Origin: Corynebacterium terpenotabidum Y-11
GTDB lineage: Bacteria > Actinomycetota > Actinomycetes > Mycobacteriales > Mycobacteriaceae
DNA: 64,000 nucleotides
Assembly: GCF_000418365.1 (NCBI RefSeq)
Contig: NC_021663.1
Span: 1,240,001 to 1,304,000 of the forward strand
Reading direction: 5' to 3'
In this document: positions 8,508 through 15,939 of the stretch, in pieces
How the letters are laid out: each line of letters begins with the position of its first letter
How positions within the stretch are numbered: the first letter of the stretch is position 1
Made by a program: the position numbers and the translations under genes
The notes under the pieces: model-generated
Told to the model about the DNA's origin: nothing
What the model saw: only the letters and a program-made list of their open reading frames with translations
Databases searched by the model: none

Positions 8508-9890
8508 TTATACGGAGTAGAGGTCGATGTCCTTGGTCTCGCGCATTATCCGGATGGCGACCAGTGAGATGAGGGTGACCACGCCGAGGTACACGCCCAC
8601 CGCCCAGGGGCCGTAGTTGGTGGCCAGGGCCACGGCGATGAACGGGGCGACGGCGGCACCGAGGATGGACGACAGGTTGTAGGCGATACCGGAACCGGTG
8701 TAGCGGACGTTGGTGGGGAACATTTCAGGCAGCACAGCGGACATCGGGCCGAAGATCAGGCCCATCAGCAGCATGCCGAGGGAGAGGAAGAGACAGGCAG
8801 TGACTTCGGTGGCGGAGTCCAGGTCGAGGAAGAGCTGGAAGGCGCAGCTGTACACCAGGATGATGCAGGACGTGATGGTGAGGAATTTCCTCCGGCCGAT
8901 GGTGTCCGCCAGGTGACCGGCGATCGGGATACCGATGACGAAGAAGCAGGCGGAGATCAGCTGGATGACCAGGAAGCGTTCGTACTCGATGCCGAGGCCC
9001 TTGCCCTCGCCCCTGTCGCCGATGCCGAAGGAGAGGAACCAGGTGGTCACGATGTAGAACAAGGTGTAGGTGGAGACCATAACGAAGGTGCCGAGGATGA
9101 CTTCCTTCCATGCCACGCGGAAGACTTCCTTGGTCGGGACCTTGACGTCCTCTCCCTTGTCGAGAGTCTCCTGGAAGACCGGGGTCTCGTCGAGTTTGAA
9201 GCGGACCCACAGGCCGATGACGACCATGACGGAGGAACAGAGGAAGGGGACACGCCAGCCCCAGGAGAGGAAGTCCCCTTCGATGTCGCCGTCGGTGTGG
9301 CTCATGATGGTGACGAGGAGCAGGAACAGGCCGTTGGCCAGGAGGAAGCCGAAGGGGGCGCCGAGCTGCGGCCACATGGCGGCCCGGGCGCGCTTGCCTT
9401 CCTCGGCGTTCTCGGTGGCAAGCAGGGCGGCGCCGGACCATTCGCCGCCGAGCCCGATGCCCTGGCAGAAGCGCAGCAGGGCCAGCAGGGCGGGAGCCCA
9501 CAGTCCGATCTGGTCGTAGGTGGGCAGGCAACCGATGATGAAGGTGGCAATGCCCATGGTCAGCAGGGCGCCGATGAGGGTGGCCTTGCGGCCGATGCGG
9601 TCACCGAAGTGTCCGAAGAGGACGGAGCCGAGGGGGCGGGCGACGAAGGCGAGGCCGAAGGTCGCCAGGGAGGCGAGGAGCCCGACGGTGGAGTTGTCGT
9701 TCTTGGGGAAGAAGAGGTGGGGGAAGACGACGACGGCCGCGGTGGCGTAGGCGTAGAAGTCGTAGAACTCGATCGTCGTGCCGACGGTGGACGCGATGAT
9801 CACGCGTCCGCGGGAGTTCCCATTCGTCCGGGTCGGTGTCGACGCCGAGGAATCCGGCGTCGGGGACGATGAGTTGAGAGTCGTGGTCAT
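8508..9890 (-). CDS. MFS transporter, metabolite:H+ symporter (MHS) family
   Basis: A 460-residue 12-helix symporter of the MHS family (proline/betaine, citrate, shikimate and dicarboxylate carriers). Residues 1-28 are a Ser/Thr-rich cytosolic tail. The signature GTTIEFYDFYAYATAA at about 36-51 is typical of MHS proteins. GHFGDRIGRKATL near 96 is the MFS loop 2-3 motif. LLRFCQGIGLGGEWSGA near 140 is the helix 5 motif. The substrate is not predictable from sequence. The start codon has no ribosome-binding site of its own, and a short upstream frame overlaps it by ATGA. Confidence 0.92.
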   Translation of the reverse strand: MTTTLNSSSPTPDSSASTPTRTNGNSRGRVIIASTVGTTIEFYDFYAYATAAVVVFPHLFFPKNDNSTVGLLASLATFGLAFVARPLGSVLFGHFGDRIGRKATLIGALLTMGIATFIIGCLPTYDQIGLWAPALLALLRFCQGIGLGGEWSGAALLATENAEEGKRARAAMWPQLGAPFGFLLANGLFLLLVTIMSHTDGDIEGDFLSWGWRVPFLCSSVMVVIGLWVRFKLDETPVFQETLDKGEDVKVPTKEVFRVAWKEVILGTFVMVSTYTLFYIVTTWFLSFGIGDRGEGKGLGIEYERFLVIQLISACFFVIGIPIAGHLADTIGRRKFLTITSCIILVYSCAFQLFLDLDSATEVTACLFLSLGMLLMGLIFGPMSAVLPEMFPTNVRYTGSGIAYNLSSILGAAVAPFIAVALATNYGPWAVGVYLGVVTLISLVAIRIMRETKDIDLYSV

Positions 9891-9970
9891 ACTTCGGGGC
9901 TATTCTCTTCGGGGCTTTCGGGGTCAGATACGCCCCGACGAATTCCCATAAAGTGGGACGCCGGGGCCAT
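9887..9970 (-). CDS. Candidate 27-residue leader frame overlapping the MFS gene start
   Basis: An ATG at 9968-9970 opens a 27-codon frame, MAPASHFMGIRRG... with two SPE repeats, that ends in TGA overlapping the MFS ATG (ATGA). The MFS gene has no visible Shine-Dalgarno sequence, whereas GGAGGAG occurs 14 bases upstream of this small frame. Translation of the leader could deliver ribosomes to the transporter. This is inference only; the spacing is long and the peptide resembles nothing I know. Confidence 0.3.
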   Translation of the reverse strand: MAPASHFMGIRRGVSDPESPEENSPEV

Positions 9971-10085
9971 TGCTGGGGAACTTACTCCTCCCACATTGTG
10001 GTCGTCAATCTCTCAGTGAGTGGGAACACACTGGTTGTGGGTGAATGTCGTGTACTTCGCGACGCAGGCAGAGGGACAGGGCGCC

Positions 10086-10133
10086 ACCCGGCCAGACACC
10101 CGGCCAGACACCTGGCCTGTTACCCGTCCAGGC
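10086..10133. repeat. 12-bp tandem array (4 units)
   Basis: Two exact copies of ACCCGGCCAGAC followed by two diverged copies. It lies in the 340-base gap between the MFS gene and the FAD oxidoreductase. The unit is a close relative, on the opposite strand, of the 12-bp unit inside the tatC coding tail at 43612-43671. No gene is seen in the rest of the gap. Confidence 0.75.
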
Positions 10134-10217
10134 GCCTGGGTCTGCCCACCGGGGGCGGAAGTCGGGGTAGGTGTTGCCCTCCCTCGGCAAACCTGACCGA
10201 ACGACAGATCCCGTCGC

Positions 10218-10223
10218 TAGACT
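10218..10223 (+). promoter_or_regulatory. -10 element of the FAD oxidoreductase gene
   Basis: TAGACT ends 8 bases before the ATG at 10232, with no Shine-Dalgarno sequence between. A leaderless transcript is likely. Confidence 0.55.
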
Positions 10224-10231
10224 TGTTCGAC

Positions 10232-11938
10232 ATGGGAGATAAAACTGATGTCATCATCATCGGCGGCGGACTGTCCGGCATGGTCGCCGCCTACGAGGCA
10301 CAGAAAGCAGGCCTGCGCGTCCTCATTCTCGACCAGGAAAACAGGGCCAACCTCGGCGGCCAGGCGTACTGGTCGCTCGGCGGCCTCTTCTACGTCGGCA
10401 GCCCCGAACAGCGGCTCATGGGCGTGAAGGACACCGAAGAACTCGCCTGGCGCGACTGGCAGAACTCCGCCGACTACGACGCGACCTCCAACGACCACTG
10501 GGCGCGGGAATGGGGCCGCACCTACGTCCACTTCGCCGCCACCGAGAAGCGCGACTACCTCAAAGGCCTCGGTCTCAACGTCCTGCCCACCGTGGGCTGG
10601 GCCGAGCGTGGCAGCGGGGACGCCTCCGGCCACGGAAACTCCGTGCCCCGCTTCCACCTGACCTGGGGTACCGGCCCAGAGGTCGTCCGCGTCTTCCGTG
10701 AACCCCTGCTGGAGGCGGAGAAGGCCGGCCGTGTCACCTTCGCCTTCCGCCACCGGGTCGATGAACTCATCGTCGGAGGTGACGCCAACGGCATCCGGCG
10801 TGTCACCGGTGTGCGGGGCAGCGTCTTGACCCCTTGTGACGACCTGGCGCGTGGCGCCGAATCTCCTCGCGAGGTCGTCGACACCTTCGAGTTCCGCGGA
10901 GCGGCCGTCGTCGTCACCTCCGGCGGTATCGGCGGCAATCTCGACCTCGTCCGTAAGTCCTGGCCCACCGAACGCTGGGGGGAGTGCCCTGACGACCTGG
11001 TCACCGGCGTGCCCGCCCACGTCGACGGCCGGATGATCGGCATCGCCGAACAGGCCGGTGCCACCACCGTCAACACCGACCGGATGTGGCACTACACCGA
11101 GGGGATGAAGAACTGGGACCCGATCTGGCCCAACCACGGCATCCGTATCATTCCCGGTCCCAGCTCGCTCTGGTTCGATGCTGCCGGTGACCGTCTGCCC
11201 ACCAATCTCTTCCCCGGCTCCGACAACCTTGCCGCACTGGCCCATATCGGACGCACCGGACACGGCTACAGCTGGTTCCTCCTCGACAAGTCGATCGCCG
11301 GCAAAGAGTTCATCTTCTCCGGGTCGGAGCAGAACCCCGATCTCACCGACAAGGAGTTCCGCAAGCTACTCGGGAAGATCGGCCCCGGCATGCACGTCGC
11401 CGTGCAGAACTTCATGGACCACGGCGAGGACTGGGTCATCGCCAACGACATCGCCGCCCTCGTCGACGGGATGAATGAGCTGGCGCATGTGTCGGATCCG
11501 AACGCACCGACGCTTGACGTCGACCACATCCGACGACAGGTCGAGGACCGGGACAGCCAGATCGACAACAAGTTCAGTAAAGATGCCCAGGTCAACTACA
11601 TCAACACGGCGCGGAAGTTCCTCGGAGACAAGATCGTGCGTGCCGCCTCCCCGCACCGACTGCTCGACGAGAAGCACGGACCGTTGATCGCGGTCCGGCT
11701 GCGCGTCCTCACCCGCAAGACTCTCGGCGGGATCGAAACGGACCTGTCCGGCCGGTGCCTGCGGGCGGACGGGCGGGCCCTGCCCGGTCTCTACGCCGCC
11801 GGTGAGGTCGCCGGCTTCGGCGGCGGTGGCATGCACGGAAAGAACGCCCTGGAAGGCACCTTCCTCGGCGGGTGCATCCACTCCGGCAAGCGCGTCGGTG
11901 AGGCACTGGCGGTGCAGGTGCGGGCCCTGCAGCGGTAA
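10232..11938 (+). CDS. FAD-binding dehydrogenase (3-ketosteroid-dehydrogenase/fumarate-reductase-like)
   Basis: A 568-residue cytosolic flavoprotein. The N-terminal FAD motif DVIIIGGGLSGMVAAYEAQ is at about 6-24. The middle contains a substrate domain, and AAVVVTSGGIGGN near 225 is typical of the KstD/fumarate reductase fold. The C-terminus shows GLYAAGEVAGFGGGGMHG near 515-532 and EGTFLGGCIHSGKR near 538-551, the usual terminal FAD contact. It matches the group annotated as predicted FAD-binding dehydrogenase, whose substrate is not established. The ATG at 10232 is chosen because the nucleotide-binding motif follows at once. No linked steroid genes are present. Confidence 0.85.
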   Translation: MGDKTDVIIIGGGLSGMVAAYEAQKAGLRVLILDQENRANLGGQAYWSLGGLFYVGSPEQRLMGVKDTEELAWRDWQNSADYDATSNDHWAREWGRTYVHFAATEKRDYLKGLGLNVLPTVGWAERGSGDASGHGNSVPRFHLTWGTGPEVVRVFREPLLEAEKAGRVTFAFRHRVDELIVGGDANGIRRVTGVRGSVLTPCDDLARGAESPREVVDTFEFRGAAVVVTSGGIGGNLDLVRKSWPTERWGECPDDLVTGVPAHVDGRMIGIAEQAGATTVNTDRMWHYTEGMKNWDPIWPNHGIRIIPGPSSLWFDAAGDRLPTNLFPGSDNLAALAHIGRTGHGYSWFLLDKSIAGKEFIFSGSEQNPDLTDKEFRKLLGKIGPGMHVAVQNFMDHGEDWVIANDIAALVDGMNELAHVSDPNAPTLDVDHIRRQVEDRDSQIDNKFSKDAQVNYINTARKFLGDKIVRAASPHRLLDEKHGPLIAVRLRVLTRKTLGGIETDLSGRCLRADGRALPGLYAAGEVAGFGGGGMHGKNALEGTFLGGCIHSGKRVGEALAVQVRALQR

Positions 11939-12087
11939 GGGGCAGTCCGACTCGGAGACCGCTTGAAGGGACGTGCCGGTGCCCGCCCGGGCGGACGGTG
12001 GTTCTCGGGGTACCACCGGCACAGTGTCGGGCGTTTCCCGGCCTGCCGACCATCCGTGGTCCGGTGGGACGTGATCTGCCGTGATTC

Positions 12088-12690
12088 TCAGCTGGCCACA
12101 CCGGACAGGTCGGGAAACGCTCCCGGGCAGAACGCGTCTTCGGTATCGAGCATGAAGCCCAGAGCGTCGGTGGCCAGTTCCTCGGAGAACGAGTACGAGG
12201 AACCGTCCCGGGTCGGTGCTTCTCCGCCGGTCCACGTCGCCCACTGGGTGGCCGTGACAACCAGCGCGGTCTGAATGTCCGAGGTATCGCCGGACTCCAG
12301 CTCCGAGCAGATGTAATCCGCCTGCCTGAGAATCTCCTCGTCCGTCGCGTACCGCTTGACCAACGGGCTCACCCCGCGCAAGAACTGGGTCTCCGCATAC
12401 GTCAGTTCCCCGGATGCCGCCGACGTGGTGCCCGTCGGCCGGTCTTCGGCGTCCGAGGCGGTTCCGTCCTCGTTGGCGGCGACCCCTGCGATGACCAGCC
12501 CGATGACGATGACCACCGCCACTGAGACCGCGCTGATCAGTGCGACAGGGCGCCGGAACCACGGGGTCGTCTGCGGAGAGCTATCAAACGGGTTTTGAAG
12601 GGGTTCCGCGGTACCCCATCCGGCGTTCGCCAGGCTCTCATGCCCGGGCGTCCGCCCGGTCTCTCCCGGTGCAGGATCAGACATGTTCAT
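12088..12690 (-). CDS. Single-pass membrane protein with DUF732-like extracytoplasmic domain
   Basis: A 200-residue protein. The cytosolic N-terminus (about 1-45) is Pro/Gly-rich. One transmembrane helix, PVALISAVSVAVVIVIGLV, follows at about 48-66. After a Thr/Ser/Asp-rich linker comes a helical domain with two cysteines (DYICSEL near 125 and DAFCPG near 190). The Cys spacing and the CPG near the C-terminus resemble DUF732, a domain of small exported actinobacterial proteins. The ATG at 12690 is preferred because GAGGAG lies 10 bases upstream; a second ATG follows two codons later. Function unknown. Confidence 0.7.
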   Translation of the reverse strand: MNMSDPAPGETGRTPGHESLANAGWGTAEPLQNPFDSSPQTTPWFRRPVALISAVSVAVVIVIGLVIAGVAANEDGTASDAEDRPTGTTSAASGELTYAETQFLRGVSPLVKRYATDEEILRQADYICSELESGDTSDIQTALVVTATQWATWTGGEAPTRDGSSYSFSEELATDALGFMLDTEDAFCPGAFPDLSGVAS

Positions 12691-12877
12691 TGTGGAAGTT
12701 CTCCTCGTCGTGTGCAGGACCGACATCACACCGCCCTCGCCGGACGGCAGAGTGGAGACTACATTCACCGTCAGACAGCGCTGACCGGTGTTCGAACAGC
12801 GCTGTTTGCCACCGCGGGTCGAAGACCGCCGGGGAGCGGCCCGTGACGCACACCCGGTACCCGACGTCCTCCTGCTC

Positions 12878-12883
12878 TACCCT
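12878..12883 (+). promoter_or_regulatory. -10 element of the amidase gene
   Basis: TACCCT ends 6 bases before the ATG at 12890. No ribosome-binding site is visible, so a leaderless transcript is likely. Confidence 0.5.
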
Positions 12884-12889
12884 CAGGAC

Positions 12890-14350
12890 ATGACGCACAG
12901 CGACAACTCCTCGGACCTCACGGGTATCCCCTGGCACACCCTCGACGCCCACGACTGGCGTGACCAGGTCATCGCACTCACCGACAGTGTTTCCGACAGC
13001 GCTGCAGGTGGTGACAGTGTCAGAACCGGGGGAGCGGTCCAGGGCATCCGCGCCGCCCTGAACCGCATCGCCCTGCTCGACCGGGACCTCAACGCCTTCT
13101 CCGTCGTCCTCGCCGAAGAAGCCCTCGCCACCGCTGAAGCACTCGACCGGCTCACCCCGGACCACCGCGGGCCGCTGCACGGCGTCCCCGTCGCGATCAA
13201 GGCGGAAATCCAGGTCAAGGGCGTCGTCACCACCTTCGGTACCCGGGCGAACTCCACTCCGGCCAGCGACGACAGCCTGGTCGTGCGCAGACTCCGGGAC
13301 GCCGGGGCGATCATCATCGGGGTGACCCGCATGCCCGAATTCGGCGCCTGGCCCTACACCCAGACCACCGGCTACGGAATCACCCGCAACCCGTTTGACC
13401 AGACCCGAACCCCCGGCGGATCCAGTGGTGGTTCAGCGGCAGCCGTCGCCGCCGGCCTCGTCCCACTCGCCCTCGGCGGCGACGGCGGCGGATCGATCCG
13501 CATCCCCTCGGCCCACTGCGGACTGTTCGGGCTCAAACCCCAGCGGGGGAGAGTCTCGGCGTCCCCGAATGCCCATCTCTGGCACGCCCTCGGCACCACC
13601 GGACCGCTGACCCGGTCAGTCCGGGATTCCGCCCTGGTCTACGACCTCATCGCCGGCACCGTCGACACCGACAATTTCCACGCGGGTCCCATCGGCTCCC
13701 TCGCAGAGGCCGTCACCGGAGCCGCGGACGGTCCCCGGCTGCGCATCGGTGTGAGCCTCACCCCACCGGCGAAGACCGGGACACTCCACCCCGACCACGC
13801 GGTCGCGGTCGCCCGCGCCGCCGATCTACTCCGGGCGGCCGGGCATACTGTCATCGACTACGACCCCGCCTACCCCGACCCCACGGCATCCTTCATCCCC
13901 CAGTTCTTCGCCGGGATCCGCAGTGAAGCAGCCGAGGTTGAGCACCCGGCGCGCCTCGAACGCCGGACCCGCACCGTGGTCCGGCTCGGTGCCTGGGTCC
14001 TCCAACCCGTCCACCGGTGGGCGGAGAAGAAGGGCGAAATTATCGCCCGCACACTCGACCGGGTATGGCGGGACGTCGACGTCCTGCTGACCCCCACCGT
14101 GCCGGACCGGCCGGGTGACGCCGACACCATCGCCGGCAAGGGGGCCGTCCGCACGCTGCTCGCAGCGTCCGGACCCGTGGCCTACACGGCGATGTGGAAT
14201 GTCACCGGATTCCCTGCCGCCGCCGTCCCCCTGGGCACCGGCACCGACGGGCTTCCCCTGTCCGTCCAGCTCGTCGGACCAGACAACGGGGAGGAGCGGC
14301 TCGTCGCCCTCGCCGCGGAGCTGGAGGCCGCGCAGAGCTCAGCACCCTGA
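12890..14350 (+). CDS. Amidase (amidase-signature family)
   Basis: A 486-residue hydrolase of the Ser-cisSer-Lys amidase family. The catalytic Lys lies in VPVAIKAEIQVKG at about 99-111. The Gly/Ser-rich signature GGSSGGSAAAVAAGLVPLAL at about 178-197 contains the cis-Ser, and GGDGGGSIRIPSAHCG just after it supplies the nucleophilic Ser. It is a stand-alone amidase, not GatA: there are no gatC/gatB neighbours and the C-terminal half differs. It could act on aryl or aliphatic amides or on 6-aminohexanoate-type substrates; sequence does not decide. The ATG at 12890 fits the -10 element upstream. Confidence 0.88.
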   Translation: MTHSDNSSDLTGIPWHTLDAHDWRDQVIALTDSVSDSAAGGDSVRTGGAVQGIRAALNRIALLDRDLNAFSVVLAEEALATAEALDRLTPDHRGPLHGVPVAIKAEIQVKGVVTTFGTRANSTPASDDSLVVRRLRDAGAIIIGVTRMPEFGAWPYTQTTGYGITRNPFDQTRTPGGSSGGSAAAVAAGLVPLALGGDGGGSIRIPSAHCGLFGLKPQRGRVSASPNAHLWHALGTTGPLTRSVRDSALVYDLIAGTVDTDNFHAGPIGSLAEAVTGAADGPRLRIGVSLTPPAKTGTLHPDHAVAVARAADLLRAAGHTVIDYDPAYPDPTASFIPQFFAGIRSEAAEVEHPARLERRTRTVVRLGAWVLQPVHRWAEKKGEIIARTLDRVWRDVDVLLTPTVPDRPGDADTIAGKGAVRTLLAASGPVAYTAMWNVTGFPAAAVPLGTGTDGLPLSVQLVGPDNGEERLVALAAELEAAQSSAP

Positions 14351-14367
14351 GCGTCCCCACCTCCGAA

Positions 14368-14877
14368 CTAGGCGGCGTCGCCACCGTTCGGCGTACCCGA
14401 CGGGGTGACCACCGGGAAAGATGACCAGGGGAAATCGATCCACTGGTCAGTCTTCTTCCACGCGTAGTCAGGCTCGATGATCGACCGAGACTTGTGGTAG
14501 ATCACCGCGGTGCGGGATTCGACGACCGTGTCCGCGCAGTACTGCTGGACCAGCTCCAGTGTCTTCCCCGAATCGGCGACATCGTCGGCGATGAGCACCT
14601 TCATCCCAGACAGGTCCACGGCCTCAGGCGTCGGCGGCAGCATTACGGGTGCCTCCAGGGTCTCACCGATACCGGTGTAGAACTCCACGTTGATCACCGA
14701 GACGTTCTTCACGCCCATCGCATAGCCGAGAGCGCCACCGATGAGCAGGCCACCGCGGGCGATGGAGAGGATCAGATCAGGCCGGTAGTCGTCCACGATC
14801 TCCTGGGCAAGCTCCTTGATCGCATTGCCGAAAAGGTCGTAGGTGAGAATCTCGCGTTCATTCGCAGTCGGGCTCAT
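14368..14877 (-). CDS. Phosphoribosyltransferase (purine PRTase-like)
   Basis: A 169-residue type I phosphoribosyltransferase. The PRPP-binding motif VLIADDVADSGKTL is at about 92-105. ILSIARGGLLIGGALGYAMG near 36-55 supplies the pyrophosphate loop. Such proteins use hypoxanthine, xanthine or guanine, but the base specificity is not clear from the motifs. Two starts are possible, GTG at 14883 and ATG at 14877. The ATG is taken because TACGAT ends 8 bases before it. It is convergent with the amidase (17 bases between stops) and divergent from the ketopantoate-reductase-like gene. Confidence 0.85.
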   Translation of the reverse strand: MSPTANEREILTYDLFGNAIKELAQEIVDDYRPDLILSIARGGLLIGGALGYAMGVKNVSVINVEFYTGIGETLEAPVMLPPTPEAVDLSGMKVLIADDVADSGKTLELVQQYCADTVVESRTAVIYHKSRSIIEPDYAWKKTDQWIDFPWSSFPVVTPSGTPNGGDAA

Positions 14878-14885
14878 GGGCACTT

Positions 14886-14915
14886 ATCGTAGCGAACACC
14901 ACCGATCCCTAGGAT
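14886..14915. promoter_or_regulatory. Divergent -10 elements for the PRTase and PanE-like genes
   Basis: On the minus strand TACGAT (14886-14891) ends 8 bases before the PRTase ATG. On the plus strand TAGGAT (14910-14915) ends 7 bases before the ATG at 14923. Neither gene has a Shine-Dalgarno sequence, and only 45 bases separate the start codons. Both transcripts are probably leaderless. Confidence 0.5.
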
Positions 14916-14922
14916 GGTCAGC

Positions 14923-15882
14923 ATGCGAATCGGAATCATCGGTGCCGGCGCCGTCGGCACCTTCTTCGGTGCGCGGCTGGCCCGCGCAGGTCACGAGGTC
15001 ACCGTCCTAGCCCGGGGGGAGACTCTCGACCGGCTCCGCTCTGCCGGTCTCACCGTCACCTGGGAGGGGGATGAGGCGCCGGCCCCGGTCACGGTGCCCG
15101 TCCATGCTGTCGCCGCACCTGCGGACATCACCGCCGCCGACGGGACGCCGGTGGACATTGTCCTGCTGGCGGTGAAGGCCACCGGGGAGACCGTCGATGA
15201 CCGGCGGAGGAAGATCGCCGCGCTGATCAGCGGAATACCGGGTGACCCGGTCATCGTCACGACCCAGAATTCGGTGGAGGCGCACCGGCTCGTCGCCGAT
15301 GCGGTCGGTGAGGACCGCACCTGGCCCGGCGTGGTCCGCGGCTACTTCATCCACACCGGCCCCGCCACCGTCCGCTTTGTTCCGCCGCTGGCCAGCCTCA
15401 CCTTCGGTCGTTGGGAGGGGGTCGGCAGTATCGCCGATCCCCGTCTCGTCGACTTCGCCGAGACGCTCACCGGTGTCGGGATCGACGGTATCGTCCGCGA
15501 CGACGTGTGGTGCGACATCTGGGAGAAGGCCATGTTCGTCACCTGCTTCGGGGCGCTCGGTGCAGCCGCCGACCAGCCGATCGGTGTGCTGCGCACCACG
15601 CTGCGCTCCAGTCTGGAGGGGCTGATCTCGGAGGCGGCGGCCACCGCCCGGGCCGCCGGGGTTCCGTTGGCGGCAGACGCGGAAGCCCGCACTCTCGCTT
15701 TCAGTGATTCCCAACCGGCAGGGGCCACCAGCTCCATGCAACGTGACATCGCCGCGGGCATCGCCGGGGAACTGGATTCCCAGCTCGGGGCGATCATGCG
15801 GGTCGGCGACGCGGCCGGGGTGGAGACCCCGCTGCTCGACCTCATCGACGGCCTGCTGCGGCTGCACCTCGACCGCAACTAG
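14923..15882 (+). CDS. panE: 2-dehydropantoate 2-reductase family protein
   Basis: A 319-residue NADPH-dependent ketopantoate-reductase-fold protein, in the pathway to pantothenate and CoA. The Rossmann motif MRIGIIGAGAVGTFFGARLA opens the protein. The C-terminal helical domain contains DVWCDIWEKAMFVTCFGALG at about 193-212, which includes the family catalytic Lys. The ATG at 14923 is chosen over the ATG at 14914 because it begins exactly at the Rossmann strand and sits 7 bases after a -10 element. Some paralogues of this family reduce other 2-keto acids, so the exact role is likely but not proven. Confidence 0.82.
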   Translation: MRIGIIGAGAVGTFFGARLARAGHEVTVLARGETLDRLRSAGLTVTWEGDEAPAPVTVPVHAVAAPADITAADGTPVDIVLLAVKATGETVDDRRRKIAALISGIPGDPVIVTTQNSVEAHRLVADAVGEDRTWPGVVRGYFIHTGPATVRFVPPLASLTFGRWEGVGSIADPRLVDFAETLTGVGIDGIVRDDVWCDIWEKAMFVTCFGALGAAADQPIGVLRTTLRSSLEGLISEAAATARAAGVPLAADAEARTLAFSDSQPAGATSSMQRDIAAGIAGELDSQLGAIMRVGDAAGVETPLLDLIDGLLRLHLDRN

Positions 15883-15939
15883 CGCTGGACCAGCCTCAGA
15901 CGGTCGCGGCTCCGGGATGTCGCGGTACCTGGTGTCCGG

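Noticed and set aside
10217..11263. Long minus-strand frame (348 codons) opposite the FAD oxidoreductase gene
   Set aside because: It is the mirror of a clearly coding plus-strand gene. It is Gly/Val/Asp-rich with no recognisable domain, typical of antisense frames in GC-rich DNA.
12890..14350. Reading the amidase as GatA of the tRNA amidotransferase
   Set aside because: There are no gatC or gatB neighbours, and the C-terminal half does not follow GatA.
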